From Desulfuromonas sp. (GTDB lineage: Bacteria > Desulfobacterota > Desulfuromonadia > Desulfuromonadales > Desulfuromonadaceae), in the NCBI GenBank assembly GCA_002869685.1, contig PKUE01000040.1, positions 1 to 44,456 of the forward strand: a stretch of DNA of 44,456 bases, given 5' to 3'. Numbering within the stretch: position 1 is the first letter of the stretch; each line of letters starts with the position of its first letter. Below are positions 34,392 through 41,426 of this stretch, one piece after another. Both the position numbers and the translations under genes were made by a program. The notes under the pieces are model-generated. The model did not search any database and was not told where the DNA came from. It saw nothing but the letters and a program-made list of their open reading frames with translations.

Positions 34392-35612
34392 ATGCACGCC
34401 CCGACACACATATTTTCAATCAGACTCGTCGTCTTCATCATTCTGCTTACCCTCCCCTTAAGCGGCTGGGCAGACGATTCGTCGTGTCTGGAATGCCACG
34501 ATGACGTCGAGCAGATGATCAACGAAGCCTATTATGTTCATGAACCGGTGCGCGACAAGAAGTGCCAGGTCTGTCATGCCAAAACCATCGTTGAGGCCCC
34601 TGTTGTCGTTGAACAGCCACAGCAACAATCCAGCTATATCATTGCCTACAAACAGCCTCGTGCGGAGCAACAACAACCGATCAAATGGCTGGTGGAAAAT
34701 TTCACTCCTGCCAGCCACCAATATGCATTACTGCTGGAGCGTTCGTTACGCGACAATCTCATTCTCGACCTGTGGTATGAACAGGGCGGCAAAAGAACAC
34801 ATCAGATGCCGACGCCTGCGCTTGACAGCCTTGAGGTTCAGGAACCCGCTTATCAAATGCTCTCCATTGACGATCTGCATCTGAACAATTTCGATACCCG
34901 ACTGGTTTCCCGGGCAACTCTGCACTGGACAACCAACGAACCCAGTCGCTGCACCACCAGCTATGGCAACAACAGCCCGGATACACTCTTTGAGGAAGAT
35001 GACCTCTATACCTACGACCATAAAATCGAATTACGTAATTTCACCGAGGTTGGTTACGTGGTCGACATTACCTGCCGCGATCCTTACCGCCGAGTGAAAA
35101 CAACGGAGACTTTCAATATCCTCAACCTGCCAATTAACGACAGAGAGACCCCGCTAAAATCAGCAAACGAAGAGAAATTCGCCCTGAAACAGCTACAGGG
35201 AAAACTGTGGGTTGAAGTGATCACCCCAGATCCGGCCAGCCTTTCTGTCGGCGTTCAGGATAATCCGGAGGGCCAGACAATCGAAGAACCCGTTATCCCT
35301 CAAACTAATGCCGACACGCCTTCTGTTGCAGATAACACGACTGAAGAGGATGAACATATCGTCCTGAACGATGAACTTTACACGACAACCCAAGTCTGTC
35401 ATAAGTGCCACACCGGTCTTGAACCGGGGCAATCCCATCCGGTGAATGTTATGCCACCACTCAACATGACCATTCCACCGGAGTATAAGCGACTCAGAAA
35501 CGGTAAAATCAGTTGCATGTCCTGCCATACGGTTCATGGCGGCAATGAGGAATATCGTCTGATCAAGAAATCGAAAAAAGCTCTTTGTATTGGTTGCCAT
35601 ACCAATTATTGA
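34392..35612 (+). CDS. Pentaheme cytochrome with FN3-like domain
   Basis: A 406-residue exported protein (signal peptide about 1-27, ending SGWA). Five CXXCH sites are split: two near the N-terminus (CLECH, CQVCH) and three at the C-terminus (CHKCH, CMSCH, CIGCH). The middle contains a beta-sandwich (about 155-240) with SRATLHWTTNEPSRCTTSYG and LRNFTEVGYVVDITC, matching the FN3-like N-domain of purple acid phosphatases. The start at 34392 is chosen for AGGAG 10 bases upstream. The Ig/FN3 insert suggests a contact domain placed between two heme groups. Confidence 0.85.
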   Translation: MHAPTHIFSIRLVVFIILLTLPLSGWADDSSCLECHDDVEQMINEAYYVHEPVRDKKCQVCHAKTIVEAPVVVEQPQQQSSYIIAYKQPRAEQQQPIKWLVENFTPASHQYALLLERSLRDNLILDLWYEQGGKRTHQMPTPALDSLEVQEPAYQMLSIDDLHLNNFDTRLVSRATLHWTTNEPSRCTTSYGNNSPDTLFEEDDLYTYDHKIELRNFTEVGYVVDITCRDPYRRVKTTETFNILNLPINDRETPLKSANEEKFALKQLQGKLWVEVITPDPASLSVGVQDNPEGQTIEEPVIPQTNADTPSVADNTTEEDEHIVLNDELYTTTQVCHKCHTGLEPGQSHPVNVMPPLNMTIPPEYKRLRNGKISCMSCHTVHGGNEEYRLIKKSKKALCIGCHTNY

Positions 35613-35656
35613 TTGAGATAAACGTTCTGTCGGTTTTAACACACAAGGAATCCCCC

Positions 35657-36211
35657 ATGACTGCTGACCAATTCCATCGCAAAATTGTCAATCTCAACGT
35701 CAAACGACGCTTGCAGGTATGGTTACTGATCCGTATCGGCGGCATCATTATTCTCACATCAATCATTTCTGCTTTGATCCTGTATGGTTATGCCCGCCAT
35801 GAAACCATCAACAGTTTTTACCAGGCGCACATAAAAATCCGCCGTGTCAGTGATCTGCTGCTGCCCGTGGTTATGTCCGGAGCAGCCATCAGCCTGATCA
35901 GCGGCACCCTGTTGGCTCTGTTCCTGCCGCAAAAAATTGCCGGTCCGCTGTACCGGATCGAACAGGAATTGAACAAGGTCAAAGCCGGTGATTTTAGGAT
36001 TAAAATCCGGCTGCGGACCAAAGATACGCTGGTCAATTTCACCAGTCACATCAACGATACAATTGCCACTGTCGATAAACGTCTGAGTGACATGCAGGAA
36101 GCAATCAACGGCATTGACGAGATCGATCAACTTCCACCGCAGACCCAGGCAAAAATTCGCGAAGTACATCGCCTGCTCAACGATTGTAAAACCACGTTAA
36201 ACAACGATTGA
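35657..36211 (+). CDS. HAMP-domain membrane protein without output domain
   Basis: A 184-residue inner-membrane protein with two transmembrane helices (about 20-42 and 67-92) enclosing a short periplasmic loop of about 25 residues, followed by a HAMP domain (PLYRIEQELNKVKAGDF) and a coiled coil. There is no kinase, GGDEF or chemoreceptor signalling domain. AAGGA precedes the start at 35657. Such a protein may pass a signal to or from a separate kinase, or regulate assembly. It is the last gene before the intergenic region ahead of the second OmcS-like gene. Confidence 0.75.
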   Translation: MTADQFHRKIVNLNVKRRLQVWLLIRIGGIIILTSIISALILYGYARHETINSFYQAHIKIRRVSDLLLPVVMSGAAISLISGTLLALFLPQKIAGPLYRIEQELNKVKAGDFRIKIRLRTKDTLVNFTSHINDTIATVDKRLSDMQEAINGIDEIDQLPPQTQAKIREVHRLLNDCKTTLNND

Positions 36212-36226
36212 TTTTCCAGTTACGCG

Positions 36227-36256
36227 CGGGCTCTTTGTTTTACAGACAAGAGCCCG
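36227..36256 (+). terminator. Hairpin after the HAMP gene
   Basis: CGGGCTCTT (36227-36235) and AAGAGCCCG (36248-36256) pair perfectly over 9 bases with a 12-base loop, 16 bases after the HAMP stop codon. There is no T-tract after it, but it may end or process the long upstream transcript, and this fits the separate promoter and leader of the next gene. Confidence 0.55.
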
Positions 36257-36303
36257 TCTGCCCCCGCCTCTCCCCCTCTCCCCTTTATGTGACCTTCCTG
36301 TTT

Positions 36304-36319
36304 CGGCACGCTTCTTGAT
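36304..36319 (+). promoter_or_regulatory. Candidate sigma-54 promoter for second OmcS-like gene
   Basis: CGGCACGCTTCTTGAT has the -24 element GGCACG and the -12 TTG at correct spacing. The -12 C of TTGC is A here and the first T is C, so the match is good at -24 and weak at -12. The start of transcription would fall near 36331, giving a 175-base leader with a strong hairpin. Confidence 0.35.
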
Positions 36320-36363
36320 AAGTATTGATATAACAGCAGAGTCTCAAGCTATTTGCTGTAAAT

Positions 36364-36411
36364 GTGGGGGTTATTCCACACCAGCTGGGTGACTTCACAC
36401 AGCTGCCCCAC
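36364..36411 (+). promoter_or_regulatory. Structured 5' leader upstream of second OmcS-like gene
   Basis: An outer stem GTGGGG (36364-36369)/CCCCAC (36406-36411) encloses a second stem CAGCTG (36382-36387)/CAGCTG (36400-36405), inside which GTGA (36389-36392) pairs with TCAC (36395-36398). The nested pairing covers 48 bases and ends 94 bases before the start codon. It is not a GEMM-type riboswitch (no GCAAACC or tetraloop-receptor core). It may be a leader RNA element, a protein-binding site, or an operator. Confidence 0.5.
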
Positions 36412-36505
36412 ACGACCAAATTTTTTAAGGATCAAGATAAGATAAAAAAGAAAGCTCGTTCTTAACAGATCAGACAAGCTGCCACAACACTCTAGGAGGA
36501 AAACA

Positions 36506-37612
36506 ATGAAAACATCACGGCTGGGTTTGTTACTCATCATCACCCTGACGCTCTGGAGCGCCAATGCTCTGGCCAGTGTCAGCGGTTCCTGTGCCAACTG
36601 CCATACCATGCATGCCACCGACGGTTCCGGTGCCGCATTAGCGGGTGGAGCCAAAGGTTCATTGACTATTGGCGGTTGTGTTGGTTGCCATACCGGTAAC
36701 AATGAAGAGGCAGATGGGGCATCCGCCGGTGCTGGTGGCATTCCTTACGTCATGGACACAGCCGAGCCGACTTATGGTCCTGAGTTTTCGGGCGGTGCTT
36801 TAGTCGCCAGTGTTCAAACATTGGCTGGCGGCAGCTTCTGGTGGGTTGGTAAAGACGCCGGTGCTGACAAAACGACCGGACACAATGTTACCACCGACGG
36901 TCTGTGTGATTTCGACATGGATGCCCCTGGACGTCGTGACACCGATCAATCCATTTTCGCATCTGGGACTCCTTTGACCTGTGCCGGCACAATGGGATGC
37001 CATGGTGACCGCACAGTATCAGGTGACTATGCCAGTATCAGTGGCGCCCATCACGGTTCCGATGCTGGTGGTATCGACGGCTCGAGCGTTGCCAAAAGTT
37101 TCCGTTTCCTCGACGGCATCCTCGGTACCGAAGCTCCAGATTGGGAGTATGCAGCCTCAATCTCCAACCACAACAGCTACAAAGCTGAAGCTCGCGGCGA
37201 AGCGTCAGCCATGGCCGACGCTGGCGACACAATCAGTTCTCTGTGCGGTCAATGTCATGGTGATTTCCACAGTGGAACCAACACCGTCTCTGATGGCAGT
37301 GCCTGGTTGCGTCACCCGACCGACATCGTTCTGCCCGGTGGTTCAACGGAATACGCCAGCTACTCTGCGATCTATGGCGAAACAGGTGTTTACAACATCA
37401 TCGCTCCGGTTGGTGTTGCATCACCGGTTGCAGCAACAGCTGATGTCACCTTGGCAAACTCAGTTGTCACTTGCATCTCCTGTCACCGCGCCCACGGCTC
37501 TCCTTATGCCGACCTGCTGCGCTGGGATTATGCAAACATCAGCGCCGGTTCACAAATCGGCGGCGTAGATAACAATGGCTGCTTCGCCTGCCATACCAGC
37601 AAGGATGGTTAG
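36506..37612 (+). CDS. OmcS-like nanowire cytochrome (second), CX5CH at third heme
   Basis: A 368-residue exported protein (signal peptide about 1-23, ALA-SVSGSC) and paralogue of the gene at 31879. CXXCH sites: CANCH (29-33), CVGCH (58-62), CGQCH (247-251), CISCH (323-327), CFACH (359-363), plus CAGTMGCH (159-166), a CX5CH at the third heme position of OmcS. Histidines matching OmcS distal ligands are in CHTMH, GHN (126), FHS (255), LRHP (270) and CHRAH (330). The gene has AGGAGG, its own leader and a terminator, suggesting separate, strong expression. The composition is rich in Gly, Ala, Ser and Thr, as in OmcS. Confidence 0.83.
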   Translation: MKTSRLGLLLIITLTLWSANALASVSGSCANCHTMHATDGSGAALAGGAKGSLTIGGCVGCHTGNNEEADGASAGAGGIPYVMDTAEPTYGPEFSGGALVASVQTLAGGSFWWVGKDAGADKTTGHNVTTDGLCDFDMDAPGRRDTDQSIFASGTPLTCAGTMGCHGDRTVSGDYASISGAHHGSDAGGIDGSSVAKSFRFLDGILGTEAPDWEYAASISNHNSYKAEARGEASAMADAGDTISSLCGQCHGDFHSGTNTVSDGSAWLRHPTDIVLPGGSTEYASYSAIYGETGVYNIIAPVGVASPVAATADVTLANSVVTCISCHRAHGSPYADLLRWDYANISAGSQIGGVDNNGCFACHTSKDG

Positions 37613-37640
37613 ACCTAAACCACCACGGCTCGAACACTAT

Positions 37641-37670
37641 GGGGATGGGTGGTTTCACCCATCCCCTTTT
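37641..37670 (+). terminator. Rho-independent terminator after second OmcS-like gene
   Basis: GGGGATGGGTG and CACCCATCCCC pair perfectly over 11 bases around a GTTT loop and are followed by TTTT (37667-37670). It closes the cytochrome cluster. Confidence 0.92.
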
Positions 37671-37732
37671 ATCAACCTTAGCCTTTACACTTGTTCCATT
37701 TGTCCAAATGAATTGCCATTGTGAGGAGGGTC

Positions 37733-38854
37733 ATGATCAACACGAACCGACCTGTCGCCATGACGCTGAGTGCAGCAGGAGCTCTCGCTGCCATCGCCGG
37801 CTACATCTATCTGATCAACACAACCCAGTTGAGTCCGGCATCAACGTTTCTGTTCATGCCTGTCGGTCTGACCTCTGCGGCGATTGCCGCCCTGCTGCTG
37901 GCCTGTCACTTGCGCTGCGACAAACGCATTCATGACCTAACGGAACAACAGCAATTATTCAGCGATTTCATCAATCATGCCCAGGACCTCATTCAGGTCG
38001 TTGACACCCGTGGCAACATTCTCTATGTCAATAACATCTGGGAAGAAACCCTCGGCTATACCCGTTCTGAAGCCTCCCGCATGAATATTTTCGATATCAT
38101 TGCCGAGGACCATAAGAACACCTGCCAAGCCCGCTTCAACGAATTACTGATGGGACAATCAAAGGGCTGCTTTGAAGTCACCTACCAGACGCGCGATGGT
38201 CAATCCATTACTCTTGAAGGCAATTGCAGCTACAGCACCAAAAATGGCAGACCCCACATGATTCGAGGCATTTTCAGGGATATCAGCCAACGTCGCGAAC
38301 ACGATGAGCAGATCCTGAAAATGGCGTATCATGATATGCTGACCAATCTGCCTAACCGTTTCCTGCTCAATGATCGGTTAAATCAGGCAATCTCCCAGGC
38401 ACGCCGTTATCATCAGAAAACCGCGTTGGTCTATGTTGATCTGGACAACCTGAAACATATCAATGACCATCATGGTCATGCCATCGGCGATATCCTGCTG
38501 CAGAAATCTGCCCGACGCATGCAGGACTGCCTGCGTGAAAACGATACCGTCTCACGAATCGGTGGTGACGAATTTTTACTGATCCTCACCGGCATCAAAG
38601 ACCGCAACGATATTCCGAAAATTGTCGACAAAGTCCGGATCGCCCTGGCCGCGCCCTATATCATCAACAGTCTGCGTATCAACTCTTCGGCCAGCATGGG
38701 AACAGCCGTCTACCCGCTTGACGGTGTTGACCCGGAAGCCCTGCTCAATCAGGCCGATCAGGCCATGTACATGGCCAAGAAACTTGGTGGCAACAACCAT
38801 TGTTTCTATACGGAAGATACCCCGCCAAAAACCAAAGTACTGCGACTGGTCTGA
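37733..38854 (+). CDS. Membrane PAS-GGDEF diguanylate cyclase
   Basis: A 373-residue protein with two N-terminal transmembrane helices (about 12-30 and 40-59), a PAS domain (about 75-185) and a GGDEF domain. The active site GGDEF is intact at 277-281, and the inhibitory site RxxD (REND, 268-271) is present. Asp253 (in AIGD) corresponds to the PleD Asp that is Ser in the Hypr cGAMP cyclases of Geobacter, so c-di-GMP rather than cGAMP is expected. GAGGAGGG precedes the start. It is separated from the cytochrome cluster by a terminator. The PAS domain shows no obvious cofactor signature. Confidence 0.9.
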   Translation: MINTNRPVAMTLSAAGALAAIAGYIYLINTTQLSPASTFLFMPVGLTSAAIAALLLACHLRCDKRIHDLTEQQQLFSDFINHAQDLIQVVDTRGNILYVNNIWEETLGYTRSEASRMNIFDIIAEDHKNTCQARFNELLMGQSKGCFEVTYQTRDGQSITLEGNCSYSTKNGRPHMIRGIFRDISQRREHDEQILKMAYHDMLTNLPNRFLLNDRLNQAISQARRYHQKTALVYVDLDNLKHINDHHGHAIGDILLQKSARRMQDCLRENDTVSRIGGDEFLLILTGIKDRNDIPKIVDKVRIALAAPYIINSLRINSSASMGTAVYPLDGVDPEALLNQADQAMYMAKKLGGNNHCFYTEDTPPKTKVLRLV

Positions 38855-39010
38855 CCCACTGAGTTCATCACGAACAATTTATCCAGTACGGCGTAAAAAC
38901 ACCTGTTCTCACTGAAAAATTTGCCCGCTGTCAAATACGTCTGAGGTATTCTACATCTTGGCATCTATGCTATGATGTTGTGTCCTTTTTCTTTTTCGGC
39001 GAGAGCACTT

Positions 39011-41131
39011 ATGTCACTGAGATTCAAGATCCTGCTCATGTTGTTTGCCACCTTGAGCATCTATGGTTTGATGGACTATACAGTCCACCGTCTCTTCGTG
39101 TTGCCCAGCTTTCTGCAGCAGGAACGCATCCGCGTCGAGGAACATATCGACCACACCATGCAAATCCTCACCTTTGAGCTGATAGGACTGGATCGCCTCT
39201 GTCGCGACTGGGCATCGTGGGATGACAGTTACGCATTCATGAACAGTGGCGGCACTGACGAAAACTACATTGCTTCCAATCTGGTACAGTCCACGTTCAG
39301 CAACAACGCACTCGATCTGATCTGCTATGTGGATAACCAGTCGAAAGAGGTTTGGATCGGCCATTCCGATAAGCACGACTGGTCCGGTCAGGAAGAGTTC
39401 CTGCAACCCTACAGCCCACTGTTAAAAGTGACAGAAAACAATACCGGCTTCATGATGACGGCTGCAGGTCCGATGCTCCTCTCATCACGCCCTATCACCG
39501 ACAGTGATGAAGAAGCACCCTACAACGGTTTTCTGATCTTGGGGCGGTTACTGTTCGACAGTCCGGTCATGCAACTCAACCAACACCTGCATGGCAGTGT
39601 CGAATTTCTGCTGCCGGAAGTGTCACCATTGATCAGCGAAGACGATTTTGAATTTCTTAAAATGCGCGAAGACCCCATCATTAAACCAATCGGAAACACG
39701 CTGCATACCTTCAAAGTTGTTCGAGATATCAACCATATGCCGGCATTTATTGTCCATATGAAAACAGATCGCAGTGGCGTCATTCACGGCTTGGAAACCA
39801 TCTCCTATGATGCGTTTTCCAATGTTTTTTCGGGTTTTATCACCATCGGAATTTTCGTTCTGTTCTTACGCCGTAACGTCATTAAGCCTATTTCCAAACT
39901 GACACGTCACGTCAACAGCATCAATACCGCCGAAGATCTGCTCACCGTACCATTGAAAACCCCCAGTGAAGATGAAATTGGTGTCTTGTGGCAAGGGTTT
40001 AACCAGATGGTTCACCGTCTGCAACGCGACCGATTAAGACGCCTCGCCGCTGAAGAAGCCTTACGCAGCAATGAAAAACGGATTCATGCCATTCTCGATA
40101 CTGCCCCTGACGGCATTATCACCGTCGACCAAAATGGCACCATTGAAAGTCTCAATCGCGCCGCCGCGCGAATGTTTGATTACGAACCTGAGGAACTGAT
40201 CGGCCAATCCATCAGTCTACTGGCTCAAGAGGAACACGCCGGTCGCCTGATCATGACCATCAACAACTACCCGGAAACCAGTCACTACAAATGCTTTGAC
40301 TCCGGCTGCGAAATGTCCGGCAAGAAATTTCATGGCGAACACATTCCGGTGCATATGCGTGCCAGTTCCGTCCAGATCGGTACAGATACCCTGTTTGTCT
40401 GGATCGTGCGCGACATCTCTGACCTTAAAGCGATGCATGATGAGATTGCCCAGAGCAAGCGTCTGGCAGCCATTGGTGAAATGGGTGCGTCCATAGCCCA
40501 TGAAATACGCAATCCTTTGGCCGGGATTGGCGGTGCCGCGCAGATGCTGCTTAAAAGCGTCAAAGACAACCCGCGTCAAGTCGCGATTCTCAATGAAATC
40601 ATTATCCTGGTTTTCCGTATCGAGAATACTGTCAACCAGATGCTCGACTATGCCCGCGCCTGGACCCCCAACCAGACCTTAATAACCCCCATGCAACTGT
40701 TGAAGGAGGTTGCCACTGAAGCAGAGACGATGGAAAATTTCAAAAGAATCCATTTCTCTTTTTCCGGTGACGATTCTACCGCCATCCCTCTGGATGAAGA
40801 TCTGATCCGCCAGGTTCTCTGGAATCTGTTTAAAAATGGCGCCGAAGCCATGCCTGAAGGTGGCGAACTGGCAGCCCGAGTTCAGGTTGGTGAATCGGAG
40901 CTGATTGTTTCGATTCAGGACCAGGGAACGGGTATGGACAATGAAACCATCAAAAAACTGTTCACTCCGTTCTTTACCACAAAAATCTATGGAACCGGCC
41001 TCGGGTTACCAATATGTCAACGCATCATTGAAGCCCATGGTGGCTCCATCGCCATTCACAGTGCCGTCAATCAGGGGACAACGATTTCTCTGCGTTTCCC
41101 ACTGTGCACGCCGCGACAAATTACCGCCTGA
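39011..41131 (+). CDS. CHASE4-HAMP-PAS sensor histidine kinase
   Basis: A 706-residue inner-membrane histidine kinase. A first helix (about 6-24) is followed by a CHASE4 periplasmic domain (about 35-180 with RDWASWDDSYAFM), a second helix (271-287), a HAMP domain, PAS (356-470), HisKA with His497 in ASIAHEIRNPLAGI and an HATPase_c domain with N, G1 (DQGTGMD) and G2 (GTGLGLP) boxes. The kinase core is of the NtrB/AtoS type, which usually pairs with an NtrC-type regulator. None lies beside it. The start at 39011 follows a weak GAGAG; an earlier in-frame ATG at 38972 lacks a clear site. Confidence 0.9.
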   Translation: MSLRFKILLMLFATLSIYGLMDYTVHRLFVLPSFLQQERIRVEEHIDHTMQILTFELIGLDRLCRDWASWDDSYAFMNSGGTDENYIASNLVQSTFSNNALDLICYVDNQSKEVWIGHSDKHDWSGQEEFLQPYSPLLKVTENNTGFMMTAAGPMLLSSRPITDSDEEAPYNGFLILGRLLFDSPVMQLNQHLHGSVEFLLPEVSPLISEDDFEFLKMREDPIIKPIGNTLHTFKVVRDINHMPAFIVHMKTDRSGVIHGLETISYDAFSNVFSGFITIGIFVLFLRRNVIKPISKLTRHVNSINTAEDLLTVPLKTPSEDEIGVLWQGFNQMVHRLQRDRLRRLAAEEALRSNEKRIHAILDTAPDGIITVDQNGTIESLNRAAARMFDYEPEELIGQSISLLAQEEHAGRLIMTINNYPETSHYKCFDSGCEMSGKKFHGEHIPVHMRASSVQIGTDTLFVWIVRDISDLKAMHDEIAQSKRLAAIGEMGASIAHEIRNPLAGIGGAAQMLLKSVKDNPRQVAILNEIIILVFRIENTVNQMLDYARAWTPNQTLITPMQLLKEVATEAETMENFKRIHFSFSGDDSTAIPLDEDLIRQVLWNLFKNGAEAMPEGGELAARVQVGESELIVSIQDQGTGMDNETIKKLFTPFFTTKIYGTGLGLPICQRIIEAHGGSIAIHSAVNQGTTISLRFPLCTPRQITA

Positions 41132-41214
41132 GTCATTTCGAAAGGAACAGATCGCTAGCAGGGCGGCGCGCAATAAAAAGATAACAGAAATCGAATGCTG
41201 CAAATGCCACGAAA

Positions 41215-41247
41215 CAAAAAGGCCGTCGTAATACGACGGCCTTTTTG
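41215..41247. terminator. Bidirectional rho-independent terminator
   Basis: CAAAAAGGCCGTCGT (41215-41229) and its perfect 15-base complement (41233-41247) enclose a 3-base loop, with A- and T-tracts in the stem ends, so it works in both directions. It serves the histidine kinase gene and the convergent chemoreceptor gene. Confidence 0.92.
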
Positions 41248-41306
41248 TCTTTTCTATTGTCAGAAGTTATCTTCAGTTCTGTGCGTTACATCACACCACT
41301 GAGAAC

Positions 41307-41426
41307 TCACTCTCCCCAATCAAGTTGCAGGGTGTCCTGAACGGCAACGTTGGCTGGTGCCTCAATCCCGCGACTGAGCGCTTTGCGCTCATCAATCTTG
41401 AAACGGGACAGCATTCCCCGCATATG
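41307..41426 (-). other. In-frame tail cut off from the chemoreceptor by a stop codon
   Basis: After the TAA at 41427-41429 the same frame stays open for 39 codons. It begins HMRGMLSRFKID and ends LQLDWGE before TGA. Many chemoreceptors read SSQA-E-(x)MRGMLSRF at this place, so the TAA looks like a single-base change from GAA. Confidence 0.65.

Noticed and set aside
36212..36505. A GEMM (cyclic dinucleotide) riboswitch ahead of the OmcS-like gene
   Set aside because: The conserved GCAAACC and GGGACGCAAAGCC core elements are absent, although the region is structured.
37733..38854. Hypr-type cGAMP cyclase
   Set aside because: The residue equivalent to the PleD Asp that is Ser in Hypr enzymes is Asp253 here, so ordinary c-di-GMP synthesis is expected.
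41190..41214. CCKCH heme-like motif after the histidine kinase gene
   Set aside because: It occurs in a short frame without signal peptide or ribosome binding site, between the stop codon and the terminator; chance occurrence.
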